NCBI GenBank assembly: GCA_003232915.1
Contig: QIKE01000147.1
Location: forward strand, 1-42,554
Direction of reading: 5' to 3'
DNA length: 42,554 nt
DNA from: Bacteroidota bacterium
GTDB taxonomy: Bacteria; Bacteroidota; Bacteroidia; Bacteroidales; F082
Made by a program: the position numbers and the translations under genes. The notes under the pieces were generated by a model, which was not told where the DNA came from, did no database searches, and worked only from the letters and a program-made list of their open reading frames with translations. Below are positions 33,936-42,385 of this stretch, piece by piece (the stretch's first letter is position 1; each line of letters begins with the position of its first letter).

Positions 33936-35915
33936 TTAAAGTCGTTCTTTAATCAAGCCTTTGCGGTAAGCGGCGAGGAGTGTTTTCAGGTCGTCAATTT
34001 GGGTTTTAATTTCTCTACCGACATCGGTATTACTTACTCTTTTACGTTTAGCATTGGTTTCGATAAAAATTCTATTGGAAATAATGTCCTTTTCTTCTTC
34101 TATGGCCTTTTGTTTCGAGTAGAAATGTTTATGTTCTACCAAAACCAAGCCGTATGAATTGTAAATGAACGTGTAGCCGGAAACTCCTGTAACTTTTTGA
34201 TAAGGTATGGACATGCCACCGTCGATAACGAAAAGTTTTCCATTGGCTTTTATAGGACTTTCTCCTTTTATTGCTTTAACGGGAACATGGCCGTTTATGA
34301 TGTGAGATTTTTCGGGATCGAGGCCAAACTCTTCAAGAATGTTGTTGCAATATTTTTCTTCTTTATAGGCCAACTGATAATAAGGGTTGCGTTGTTCGGT
34401 TTGTGTTTCATTTTCAGCTACAAAATAGCGTTCGAAGGTCGCCATTTTAGCTTTCCCGAACAAAGGTGAAAGAGGGCCACACCACAAATACCAAATGTAA
34501 TCGGCATCAAAATTTTCCGATTTTTGAAAACGGTGTTGATAGGCTTTACGGGCGATCCTGTCAAAACGATTACAAAGTTCTTTTCCCGAATAGTTACTGT
34601 TTTCTATTGTTAATTTGGTAAAACCGCCATCTTCTTCCATAGGTATACACCCATGATACAACAAATTGGAGTTAAACGTAAGGTACATTCCCCCGTGCGA
34701 AAACAAAAATTCAATATGTTTTTGCAAACGTTCGCTATTTTTAATACTATTGCTTAATTTATTAATAACTTCTTCTTCTTCCGAGCTTAACCGGTAAGGA
34801 TTCCTATGATCAATAGTAGGGAATCTTTTATCAAGAAGTTTATACGTTTTTTCTCCGATGTTAATGCTTCCGTTTTTATAGTCTATTTTATCAAGAAGCA
34901 AACGATCGTTCATGCAAAAGTTTGGATTGCGCCGAATAATTTGCCCTTCGAGTTTAAATTGTATAATAGTTATTGCTTTGTGCATTTGTTTCACCAAAAT
35001 GTCGTCGTGAACGCTACTTTGTTCTTTAGCCTCAAAAAGTTCACATGGGTCGTCTTTATAGCATTTCATAGCAAAGGTGGCAAGCGGCAATAAATTAATA
35101 CCATAAGCATCTTCAAGGGTATCTAAATTATTATATCGCAGTGAAATACGTAACATATTTGCATCCAATGCTTTACTACCTGATACGGCTCCCATCCACA
35201 ACACATCGTGATTTCCCCACTGAATGTCCACCGAATGGTATTGCATTATACGGTCCATTACTTTTTCGGCAGAAGGGCCTCGGTCGAAAATATCGCCGAT
35301 AATATGCAATCTGTCGATGAGTAGATGCTGAATAAATTCGCAAATGGCTACAATAAAAGCTTTTGCTCTTTCGATATGAATAATGGTGTTAATAATGCTT
35401 TCGAAATAGTCTTCTTTGTCTTCACCGCTTTCGTTGAGCAGTTCGTCGATGATATAAGCAAAATCTTTAGGCATTGCCTTACGTACTTTAGAGCGGGTGT
35501 ATTTGCTTGCGGCGGCACGGGCCACTTTGGCCAAACGTTGTAATGTAATTGCAAACCATTCGTTGGGATCATCGTCTTTTGCCAATATCAATTCTTGCTT
35601 TTCACGCGGGTAATAAATAAGTGTTGCCAACATTCTTTTGTCTTTTTCGCGAATGGTTTTTCCGAAAACATCCTCAATTTTTCTTCTTACAACTCCCGAA
35701 GCGTTAGCCAAAACATGGCTAAACGTATCAAATTCGCCGTGAATATCGCTTAAAAAATGTTCGGTTCCTTTGGGTAGGTTTAATATGGCCGATAGGTTAA
35801 TGATTTCGGTACTGGCACTCTGAACGTTTGGAAATTTCTCGGATAACAGTTGAAGATATTTATTTTGTTTTTCAAGCTCGGCAGTTGTATATGATTGTTC
35901 ATCAAATTTTTCCAT
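33936..35915 (-). CDS. fbp: Fructose-1,6-bisphosphatase class III
   Basis: 659 aa, the large Firmicutes/Bacteroidetes form rather than class I. Metallophosphoesterase signatures are spread along it: HFLSDIHGEFDTFSHVLANA, LHIIGDIFDRGPSAEKVMDR (GD-x2-DRG), QWGNHDVLWMGA (GNHD) and NGHVPVKAIKGESPIKANGK. It converts fructose-1,6-bisphosphate to fructose-6-phosphate in gluconeogenesis, which also supplies GlmS substrate. Start MEKFDEQSYTTAELEKQN at ATG 35915. Neighbours are unrelated. Confidence 0.95.
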   Translation of the reverse strand: MEKFDEQSYTTAELEKQNKYLQLLSEKFPNVQSASTEIINLSAILNLPKGTEHFLSDIHGEFDTFSHVLANASGVVRRKIEDVFGKTIREKDKRMLATLIYYPREKQELILAKDDDPNEWFAITLQRLAKVARAAASKYTRSKVRKAMPKDFAYIIDELLNESGEDKEDYFESIINTIIHIERAKAFIVAICEFIQHLLIDRLHIIGDIFDRGPSAEKVMDRIMQYHSVDIQWGNHDVLWMGAVSGSKALDANMLRISLRYNNLDTLEDAYGINLLPLATFAMKCYKDDPCELFEAKEQSSVHDDILVKQMHKAITIIQFKLEGQIIRRNPNFCMNDRLLLDKIDYKNGSINIGEKTYKLLDKRFPTIDHRNPYRLSSEEEEVINKLSNSIKNSERLQKHIEFLFSHGGMYLTFNSNLLYHGCIPMEEDGGFTKLTIENSNYSGKELCNRFDRIARKAYQHRFQKSENFDADYIWYLWCGPLSPLFGKAKMATFERYFVAENETQTEQRNPYYQLAYKEEKYCNNILEEFGLDPEKSHIINGHVPVKAIKGESPIKANGKLFVIDGGMSIPYQKVTGVSGYTFIYNSYGLVLVEHKHFYSKQKAIEEEKDIISNRIFIETNAKRKRVSNTDVGREIKTQIDDLKTLLAAYRKGLIKERL

Positions 35916-35950
35916 AAAAAAAGATTAATGTATTTGTTCGTATGAAGATG

Positions 35951-35958
35951 CAAAGTTA
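35951..35958 (-). promoter_or_regulatory. -7 box upstream of fbp
   Basis: On the minus strand TAACTTTG fits TAnnTTTG, 35 bp before the fbp ATG. The -33 region has only a weak match. Confidence 0.45.
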
Positions 35959-36000
35959 CACAATCACTTTTAAATACTAACATAAAAAAAAGGACAAGAA

Positions 36001-36993
36001 TTATTCTTTATAAACCACCGTTAACAGCACTTGTCCAACTGCATTAAGCGTATTTTTGTCAATTTTGTCCATCGTATCGCCGGTGGTATGCCAATATTCG
36101 TAAAAAGTTCCGTTAGTGCTAGTTGTGTCGAGGTCGATTATGTCTAAAGAAGGGATGTTGGCAATTTCATTTACATATTTATGGTCGTCTTCGATGGGGT
36201 ATCCGTTACTGTTGATAAAATAGTTGTCGAAGCCTAAAGCGTAAGCAGTATTCCACACCATATCAACATAATAGCTGGCATATCGGCGTGAAAAGTACTC
36301 TTTGGGAAAAGTAGCGTTTTTTGCGCCTACCATATCAAGCAGTATTCCGAAAGTAGCCGTATAACCAGGTACATGGGGATTTTTCGACCAGTATTGCGAA
36401 CCCAATCCCCAGTAATCATCACCTTTTAAATGTAGATCGACAGGAGGTCCCCAGTCTTCGAGGTCGAAAAGTACAATATCAACACCTACATCTGGCGATT
36501 GGAGATGAAACTGCCGGGCCATTTCAAGTAAAACAGCCACTCCGCTTGCCCCGTCGTCGGCAGCATCAATAGGTGTACGATGTTTTGAGGGATTTTTATC
36601 GTGGTCGGCAAAAGGACGCGAATCCCAATGTGCCATTAGCAATACACGATTTTGATAAGCCTGATGAAACGTGCCTATAATGTTTTGACCTCTGCGTGCA
36701 ACGTTATCATAGGTTCGTGCCATAAAATTTTGTAGGTAAACGGTATCGCAATAGCTTCGCAATTTTTTCGTAAGCCACAAAGCACAGGCTTTATGGGCTT
36801 TACTACCAGGAACTCTTGGCCCAAAAGCTACTTGTTCTGCCGTAAACTTATAAGCCGAATCTGCATTGAAAACCGGTACTTCAACTCGCTTTTTTTCTTT
36901 ATGCCCAGCTTTGTTAATGCTATTACTTTGACTGTAATTTCCACAAGAGTCAAGTAAAAAAATCATTGCGAAAAAATAAATTAAACGTTTCAT
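36001..36993 (-). CDS. M28-family glutaminyl-peptide cyclotransferase-like lipoprotein
   Basis: 330 aa from the ATG at 36993. The track adds 42 upstream codons that overlap the next gene's 3' end and lack a signal, whereas MKRLIYFFAMIFLLDSC is a proper lipoprotein signal (Cys17). The M28 zinc site is seen as AHWDSRPFADHD, DAADDGASGVAVLLEMA and FDLEDWGPP, with later DMVGAKNATFPKEYF and DDHKYVNEIANIPSLDII. The pattern closely follows bacterial type II glutaminyl cyclases described in oral Bacteroidetes, which form pyroglutamate at N-terminal Gln of exported proteins. An aminopeptidase remains possible. It lies 50 bp downstream of a nitroreductase on the same strand. Confidence 0.88.
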   Translation of the reverse strand: MKRLIYFFAMIFLLDSCGNYSQSNSINKAGHKEKKRVEVPVFNADSAYKFTAEQVAFGPRVPGSKAHKACALWLTKKLRSYCDTVYLQNFMARTYDNVARRGQNIIGTFHQAYQNRVLLMAHWDSRPFADHDKNPSKHRTPIDAADDGASGVAVLLEMARQFHLQSPDVGVDIVLFDLEDWGPPVDLHLKGDDYWGLGSQYWSKNPHVPGYTATFGILLDMVGAKNATFPKEYFSRRYASYYVDMVWNTAYALGFDNYFINSNGYPIEDDHKYVNEIANIPSLDIIDLDTTSTNGTFYEYWHTTGDTMDKIDKNTLNAVGQVLLTVVYKE

Positions 36994-37042
36994 ATTCTCA
37001 ATTATTCGAATAAAAAAAAGCATTAAGCAATAAACTTTAGGA

Positions 37043-37645
37043 TTAAATATTTTCAAAACAATGACCGAATTGTTTTCCAAAAACAATCTCGTTAAAGTTT
37101 TTCCTTGAACGTTGTGCAAATTCCAATTTTTTCATATCGTCGGGAAGTTGAGCAAGACCGCCAAAATAGCCAAAAGCCGTTACCGATACTACTTGAAAAT
37201 CGCTAGGAATATTAAATAGTTTGGCAGCTTTTTCAGCGTTGAATCCACTCATTTGATGCGAAACTATGCCCCGATGCAAAGCCTCAATAACCATAAACGC
37301 AACAGCTTGCCCCAAATCGTATTTGAATGTAACATTTTGCTTGCCATTGTGGGTAAAAGTTTTTTTTCCGACATTCATAATCAATAGTGGCACATTTACT
37401 ACCCATTTTTGGTTCCATTCTACCAATGTTGATAAAATAGAATTGTATGCGTCATCATTTTTTTGTCCTATAAAAAAACGCCAAGGTTGTTCGTTGAAAG
37501 ACGATGGTGCCCAACGGGCAGCTTCGATCAAACTATGTAAATCTCTCTCCACTATTTCTTTGTGTGGATTAAAAGCACGCGGACTCCACCTTTCTGATAT
37601 TAAATCATTGATTTCGTGTTTGTTGTTTGCTTTTTTTCTCATCAA
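37043..37645 (-). CDS. Nitroreductase family protein
   Basis: 200 aa. Family signatures are the N-terminal ISERWSPRAFNPHKEI, the ARWAPSSFNEQPWRFFIG block and KYDLGQAVAFMVIEALHRGI. The start is one of two adjacent ATGs (37645 or 37642). It is FMN-dependent, cytosolic and of unknown substrate. It is longer and of a different subgroup from the nitroreductase at 3617 (that one ends YQPEGYKKRGNK; this one lacks that pattern). It may be cotranscribed with the downstream cyclase gene. Confidence 0.88.
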   Translation of the reverse strand: MMRKKANNKHEINDLISERWSPRAFNPHKEIVERDLHSLIEAARWAPSSFNEQPWRFFIGQKNDDAYNSILSTLVEWNQKWVVNVPLLIMNVGKKTFTHNGKQNVTFKYDLGQAVAFMVIEALHRGIVSHQMSGFNAEKAAKLFNIPSDFQVVSVTAFGYFGGLAQLPDDMKKLEFAQRSRKNFNEIVFGKQFGHCFENI

Positions 37646-38403
37646 TTCTATATCCTTTTTTTGATTAGCTTTTATGCTACAAACTTACTAAAATTAAACT
37701 GATTTTGAAACGGAAAGAATAGTTAATTAATATTTTAAATAGCGTATCTGATCTTCTCCCGTTAAATACGTAAACAAGTATATATCAAAATATTAAAAAG
37801 CATACGATATTTTTGTAATTCGCTGATTATCAAATTTATTAACAAAACTATGGGTCATCATCGGATACCCCCGTTATTTTAATATTCTTGATAGAACGGT
37901 ATAGCAAGGGCATACTATGTGAAATGCGACGAAGGAGTTATTGAGTACTCTCCCGAAAACGTCAATTTTTTCGTTATATTTACTTTGAATATTAATCATC
38001 TATTCGAATAAACTTTTTGTGTTCAAAACTTCGCATTCTTTAAACCTGACGTTTTCTGATTAGATACTATAAAAAAGGAATCGTTTTGCAGACCCTATTT
38101 AACTGTGAAAAGAAATAAGACATTGTTAAACAGGGATATAAACTTGTTATATTTTATTCATTAAAATTTTAAAATTATGAGCTCCAATGCTAATATTTTA
38201 TTGTGTTCGGGAAGTAAAGAGTAATTATGTTTTGAAAGTAAATATGTATGACAAAGAAATTTATTGATGAAAAAGGGCGCGGGTACAAAGGGATGTTTGT
38301 GTCAATGCCGTGCAAATATTGCAATGTGAAGTATGTTGAAATATTGTTAAAAGTCAGTTCGTACACTGAAACGGACTATTTTAGCAAAAATAAATTTGCT
38401 AAT
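37646..38403. other. Long intergenic region with dispersed repeats
   Basis: No gene is supported; the 52-codon extension upstream of the SDR ATG in the track has no family support. Positions 37915-37942 (CTATGTGAAATGCGACGAAG onward) match 33768-33795 in reverse complement. Directly after, 37952-38035 (CCCGAAAACGTCAATTTTTT onward) match 6211-6280 and loosely 9241-9325. TAAATTTG at 38391-38398 could be a -7 box for the SDR. Confidence 0.5.
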
Positions 38404-39222
38404 ATGATGAAAAACGTTTTTATTACAGGTGCTTCTTCTGGTATCGGTAAAGCTACTGCCCTATATTTTGCTAAAAAAAACTGGCAAGTAGCTGCTACTA
38501 TGCGCCATCCCGAAAATGAAAAAGAATTGCTTAACTATTCAAATATCAGGCTTTTTCGCCTTGATGTTACCCAAACCGAAAGCATTGAAAATGCTCTTAA
38601 CGAAGCAATTGCTATATTTAAAACCATTGATGTATTAGTAAATAATGCCGGCTATGGTGCAGTGGGGATTTTTGAAAAGGCAAATCCCGAACAAATTCAA
38701 CGACAATTCGACACAAATGTTTTCGGCTTGATGAATGTTACCCGGCTTTTTCTACCACTCTTCAGAAAACAAAAATCAGGAACAATCATCAACATTTCGT
38801 CAGTTGGCGGACGGATAACTTTTCCGGTTTACAGTGTTTATCATGCCACAAAATGGGCTGTTGAAGGATTTTCGGAATCGTTACAATACGAGCTGCGACC
38901 ATACAATATTCGCATAAAACTTGTGGAGCCGGGGGCAATAAAAACCGATTTCTATTCACGTTCAAAAGATGTTTTTCGGAAAGCCGGTTTAGAAAACTAC
39001 ACCGATTATGAAAAAATTGCGTTTACAAATGCCGACAAATTCGGGCAGAAAGCCCCAGGCCCCAATACGGTTGCAAAAACTATTTATAAAGCTGCTCTTA
39101 ATCATTCGAAAAAATTGCGTTATCCTTCAGGAACCGATGCTAAAGCTCTGCTGACGCTTCGGAAACTCATTCCGAATTCTTGGTTTTGTGCTTTGATTCG
39201 TAGAGTTATTGAAAAAAAATAA
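38404..39222 (+). CDS. SDR family oxidoreductase
   Basis: 272 aa from ATG 38404 (an adjacent ATG at 38407 is equally possible); the upstream part of the track ORF is not homologous. It is a classical SDR: MMKNVFITGASSGIGKATAL, VLVNNAGYGAVGIFEK, INISSVGGRITFPVYSVYHA with the catalytic Ser and YHATK, then VEGFSESLQYELRPYNIRIK and EPGAIKTDFYSRS. It belongs to the group of SDRs resembling 17-beta-hydroxysteroid-type reductases; the substrate is unknown. It is a different subgroup from the YdfG-like SDR at 1496. Confidence 0.9.
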   Translation: MMKNVFITGASSGIGKATALYFAKKNWQVAATMRHPENEKELLNYSNIRLFRLDVTQTESIENALNEAIAIFKTIDVLVNNAGYGAVGIFEKANPEQIQRQFDTNVFGLMNVTRLFLPLFRKQKSGTIINISSVGGRITFPVYSVYHATKWAVEGFSESLQYELRPYNIRIKLVEPGAIKTDFYSRSKDVFRKAGLENYTDYEKIAFTNADKFGQKAPGPNTVAKTIYKAALNHSKKLRYPSGTDAKALLTLRKLIPNSWFCALIRRVIEKK

Positions 39223-39270
39223 ATACAATAGCTGCCAAAAATAAACTTTACCATAGAGTAAATTTTACAG

Positions 39271-39597
39271 CTAAGTTCTAAAATACGCTAACAGCTTTGT
39301 TTCATTGCAGACTGGGTTTCCAAGGCGGCATATTTTTTTTACACAAATGGATTCGTCGTCGCAACCACTGCCGATAAACCATAAAATGTCAACTTCCGAA
39401 ATCGAACCGTCTTGCTCAACAACAAATCTAACATACACTGTTCTTTGAATTCCCGATTCTTTAATTTGTTGCGGATATTGAAATTTTTTTGCAAAATCTT
39501 TCGTCAGATCGTTATAACCTCCTGTAAATTTATGCATTTTCGCTAATGCCTCAAAGGGAATATTATCATCAATTTTCCATCTTTGGGAAAAGATTAA
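39271..39597 (-). pseudogene. TonB C-terminal domain relic
   Basis: The minus-strand frame is open from after a TGA at 39600-39598 and reads WKIDDNIPFEALAKMHKFTGG, then FQYPQQIKESGIQRTVYVRF, VVEQDGSISEVDIL and IGSGCDDESICVKKICRLGN. This follows the TonB C-terminal domain pattern (MPEFPGG; YP..A.E.GI.G.V.V.F.V...G; G.GCDEEA). The usual membrane anchor and Pro-rich spacer are absent and the C-terminus is eroded (ETKLLAYFRT). Another frame just upstream (SLINNFLEIDAGANDGTKVL) may be part of the same decayed gene. Probably not functional. Confidence 0.65.
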
Positions 39598-39791
39598 TCA
39601 AGAACTTTTGTTCCGTCATTGGCACCTGCATCAATTTCGAGAAAGTTGTTTATTAATGAAGAATTATCCATAATGTGGATATTGACTATACATCACACGG
39701 GATAAATCAGGACATTTTCATTTTTAAAAAATCGGAACTTCATCTGTTTATAATTTTGTATCTTACTGATCTATTTAGTTTTATGTTTTGT

Positions 39792-39934
39792 CATAATTTT
39801 CGGCTCCGCAATCGAAAATTATGCCAAAACGGTGCTGACATTTTTTGTACCACGGGTTTAAACCCGTGGAATGGCAAAGCCATTATTCCACAGGTTAAAC
39901 ACCAGTGGCTATTATTATTACGCTCCTTCGGAGC
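39792..39934. repeat. Cluster of REP-like palindromes
   Basis: Five palindromes follow each other: CATAATTTTCG/CGAAAATTATG (39792-39802 with 39813-39823); the perfect 20-bp CCACGGGTTTAAACCCGTGG (39850-39869); AATGGC-AAA-GCCATT (39870-39884); the imperfect CCACAGGTTAAACACCAGTGG (39888-39908); and GCTCC-TTC-GGAGC (39922-39934). Such stacks occur at the ends of IS200-like/REP-associated elements, and a REP-type transposase remnant lies at 42386-42554. The 74-aa and 88-aa ORFs across it are artefacts. Confidence 0.75.
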
Positions 39935-40583
39935 TCTATAATCATTCTTCTGTGCGTCGAATTTATTTATCATGGGGGGATTCATGTCAATAAATTCTTT
40001 AAATCGGCCTTGCATGTTTGATTAAGTGATTAGAAGAATCCGGTTACGGTTTTATGAAATTTGTCAGGGATTTCATAATATTTTGTATACAGTTTTTTCT
40101 TCTCTGAAAATGTATAAATTTATTCCGTTTTAAGTATAGCAAGGCAAAAATTACCCGGCATTTTGTGATATGTACAACAATAGTAACCAAGTATCAAAAC
40201 AGGGATGATGAAGAATATCAACAACATCTTCTTTAATACTCTAACAGAAAAAAGATTTTATTATGAAAAAAATTTGAATGTTCATTAAATCCACCTCATC
40301 GTATCATGTTGATTCTTAGTATTGTAAGTCGGATGAATAATTACGAAAATTTTAACCCAACAAACACTCTACCCTAATAAATTATTAATAATTAAGTGTT
40401 TATAACTTGTTCCTGTAAAATTGAAAGAGTTGGCCTATTTATTTGTACTTTTGGCGGCTGAATAGTTACGCCCATTTAAATCTATCGGTTCATCAGTAAG
40501 GTGTCTATGATATGATATAAAAAAAACCTGACATATCATCGGAATGTTCAACCCCTTTGTTTAAAAAGAATTGTTTCAAATCA
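39935..40583. other. Intergenic region with solo MITE-end copies and a hairpin
   Basis: No gene. CGGCTGAATAGTTACG at 40455-40470 is identical to the terminal repeat of the element at 17197-17397. CGGATGAATAATTACG at 40330-40345 is a two-mismatch copy in the same orientation. ATGATATG/CATATCAT (40507-40514 with 40532-40539) forms an 8-bp stem. Confidence 0.6.
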
Positions 40584-40823
40584 CTATTTTTCTACTGTCC
40601 CCAATTTATTACGAGACCACATTCCAAAAGGAAAATGGAGTCTGCTTGTTGCTACGTCTTCAGGTAAAATCATGTAATTATATTTCAATATATCCTCAGT
40701 CATTTGGTCAAGATATTGAAAGATTTCTTCAAGGGTATTTGGTTTTCCTTTCGGTTTTTCATTATTTCGTCCAAACGATAAGATAGAACGAACAGTAAAA
40801 ATAATTATAAGTGTTTTTTTCAT
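40584..40823 (-). CDS. Truncated small exported protein, DUF6794-like
   Basis: 79 aa. An N-terminal signal-like segment (MKKTLIIIFTVRSILSFG) is followed by KPKGKPNTLEEIFQYLDQM and HFPFGMWSRNKLGTVEK. The pattern (KP-x-NLEEA-x2-LD, then HF-x-LG-x-W-x-RN-x-WG) resembles the small Bacteroidetes DUF6794 family, whose members continue for tens of residues beyond this point. Here the frame ends just after the WSRN motif, so it looks truncated. The residue after the signal is Arg where Gln is usual. Function unknown; functionality doubtful. Confidence 0.5.
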   Translation of the reverse strand: MKKTLIIIFTVRSILSFGRNNEKPKGKPNTLEEIFQYLDQMTEDILKYNYMILPEDVATSRLHFPFGMWSRNKLGTVEK

Positions 40824-40852
40824 GCAACTTTATTCTCTTTTCTTGCGTTACC

Positions 40853-40978
40853 GCCAACGGATGGCAATATGAAAAGTTGGGCGTTTTGGAACACTAAACT
40901 TTCAATTTATCACGATGTTTATTTGATATTAAAATGCTCATATCACTATCTGCCCATTTTTTTATATTGCGTGTTAGC
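40853..40978. repeat. Imperfect inverted repeat, attC-like in size and ends
   Basis: The left arm (GCCAAC, GCAATAT, GGGC at 40853-40882) pairs imperfectly with the right arm (GCCC, ATATTGC, GTTAGC at 40952-40978), with about 70 bp between. The total of 126 bp and the xxxAAC...GTTxxx termini resemble integron attC sites, although the right end GTTAGCC is not an exact GTTRRRY. It lies between two minus-strand genes. Confidence 0.4.
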
Positions 40979-40994
40979 CAAAGTGCTTTGCTCT

Positions 40995-41951
40995 TTATTC
41001 TGTAATTATTATCTTTTCCTTCACTATTAGTTTATTTTTTTCTGTGACTAAGAGATAATAAAGTCCCGATGGCAGATTGTGTCTGTATAAAATAAATGTT
41101 CGACCTGTATTCCCTTCTGTCTGATTAACAACTTGACCGAAAGAATTATAGATTGTGATTGTTGAGTTATTTAAAAGGAAGTCTGCTTTTAAAGTCGTTT
41201 GAGACGAAAATGGGTTAGGGGAAATAGAAATCTTTTTTCCTATTTTCTTCCCTTCTATTCCACTACATAATTGCCGTTCCATCGAGTAAGTTAGTATATC
41301 GTCAATCATCCATCCTTCCTTGTGCGTGTCAATACTATCTGATATAAAAGTAAAGCGAATCATCAGGCTATCAGGAGGAACAATAATTGTATCTAATCTC
41401 ACTGGAAAATACCATTGCCAATTAAATAGGGACAATATCCATCCGTCAGATTTTCCTGATGTAATTAAATCATGAGCTGTGTAATTACCGGTTGTTTCAT
41501 GAAAATCGTAATCCCACCAAAATCGTGACCCCCAAGGGGATACGTTATTCGTGTCTGAAACAGTTACCCAGGAATTACCACCATCATAAGACGCATCAAT
41601 AATTCCTTTGTCGGTTAGCGTGTCCGTATCGTATTTATGCCAAAATTCCATGCTTGTATAGCAAGTAACAGTATATGGGTGTCTAATTACATAAATAAAA
41701 ACAGATGTGTCATTTGGTATGTAATTATTTATTGAATCCGTGAGAATTGCTTTTGTTCCCGAATGAGCAGAATCAAAAAATAATTTACTCGGAGTTCCTA
41801 TCTGCCACATGTTATTACTCGAAGTATCAATTAAAATTGTAGATGTTGGAGTTTCAAAAGAAACAGAATCATATGTGTATTGCGCATTTGTTTTCATAGA
41901 TGTAAATACTAATAAAAACAAAACAATCAGAGGAAACAGTTTTTTTTTCAT
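40995..41951 (-). CDS. Secreted protein with T9SS sorting domain
   Basis: 318 aa. The signal peptide MKKKLFPLIVLFLLVFTSMK...NAQ has Gln next at the cleavage site. The body (about residues 25-235) is a beta-sandwich-like region rich in Trp and Asp (SMEFWHKYDTDTLTDKGIID, DASYDGGNSWVTVSD, RFTFISDSIDTHKEGWMIDD), reminiscent of carbohydrate-binding or MAM-like jellyrolls; no catalytic motif is seen. The C-terminal 75 or so residues (ISISPNPFSSQTTLKADFLL, YNSFGQVVNQ, LPSGLYYLLVTEKNK) form a T9SS type A sorting domain. It is flanked by attC-like inverted repeats, so it may be a mobile cassette gene. Confidence 0.85.
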   Translation of the reverse strand: MKKKLFPLIVLFLLVFTSMKTNAQYTYDSVSFETPTSTILIDTSSNNMWQIGTPSKLFFDSAHSGTKAILTDSINNYIPNDTSVFIYVIRHPYTVTCYTSMEFWHKYDTDTLTDKGIIDASYDGGNSWVTVSDTNNVSPWGSRFWWDYDFHETTGNYTAHDLITSGKSDGWILSLFNWQWYFPVRLDTIIVPPDSLMIRFTFISDSIDTHKEGWMIDDILTYSMERQLCSGIEGKKIGKKISISPNPFSSQTTLKADFLLNNSTITIYNSFGQVVNQTEGNTGRTFILYRHNLPSGLYYLLVTEKNKLIVKEKIIITE

Positions 41952-41995
41952 AATACTAATTTTTTAATTATTTGGAATCATTTTTTTGCATTTTG

Positions 41996-42055
41996 GCTAA
42001 CTACCGGATATACGCAACCTGAAGTACGGATATTTCCGTTATATCATAAGTGTTA
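41996..42055. repeat. Second attC-like imperfect hairpin
   Basis: Starts GCTAAC (41996-42001) and ends GTTA (42052-42055). Between them GGATATACG and CGTTATATC are roughly complementary and ACGGATATTTCCGT forms an inner hairpin. It is weaker than the 40853 structure. It lies upstream of the T9SS gene on its coding strand. Confidence 0.3.
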
Positions 42056-42166
42056 TTTATTTTAAACGCCTGACTTTCAGTATTTATAAAAATATCATGA
42101 TGTTTCATATTATGTAGTTTTAGTGAGTAATGGCACAAAGTTAATACTATTTTTCATAATTTAAAA

Positions 42167-42380
42167 TTAAATGTTTAAAAAGTCACCCGAGCTTTTGATC
42201 ATGCTGATCTTTTTAGTGCTCACATGAGTATATATCTCTGTGGTTTTACTGCTTTTATCTCCGGGTAGTTCTCGATTATACCGGGCTATACACATTAGGC
42301 TACAACTTGTCTCTCTGCTACCGCTCTATCAGCAAAGTGTCAATGGTTATCCACCGCAGTTGCCGCACGATTGCATCCTG
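42167..42380 (-). pseudogene. Tyrosine recombinase/integrase C-terminal relic
   Basis: Reading the minus strand, the last part is clear: GDKSSKTTEIYTHVSTKKIS, MIKSSGDFLNI, stop. This is the LGHxSSKTTEIYTHVS block of XerC/D- and IntI-like recombinases, and the catalytic Tyr is at 42232-42230. Upstream the sequence is eroded: VRQ, ITIDTLL and a damaged LRHSFA region containing stops, with YNRELP where the family has YIQELLGH. The N-terminal domain is missing. It is a fragment without activity. Confidence 0.75.
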
Positions 42381-42385
42381 TAGTT

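Noticed and set aside
38248-38403. N-terminal 52-aa extension of the second SDR
   Set aside because: The extension precedes the SDR nucleotide-binding motif without any matching domain, while two ATGs sit exactly at the usual family start.
39675-40015. ORFs of 88 and 74 aa over the palindrome cluster
   Set aside because: Both are frames through hairpin DNA on opposite strands and have no protein-like conservation.
42018-42060. Riboswitch in the long leader of the T9SS gene at 41951
   Set aside because: A TAACTTTG box at 42136-42143 (minus) would give a leader of about 180 nt, but the only structure is a short hairpin and no known riboswitch core can be recognised.
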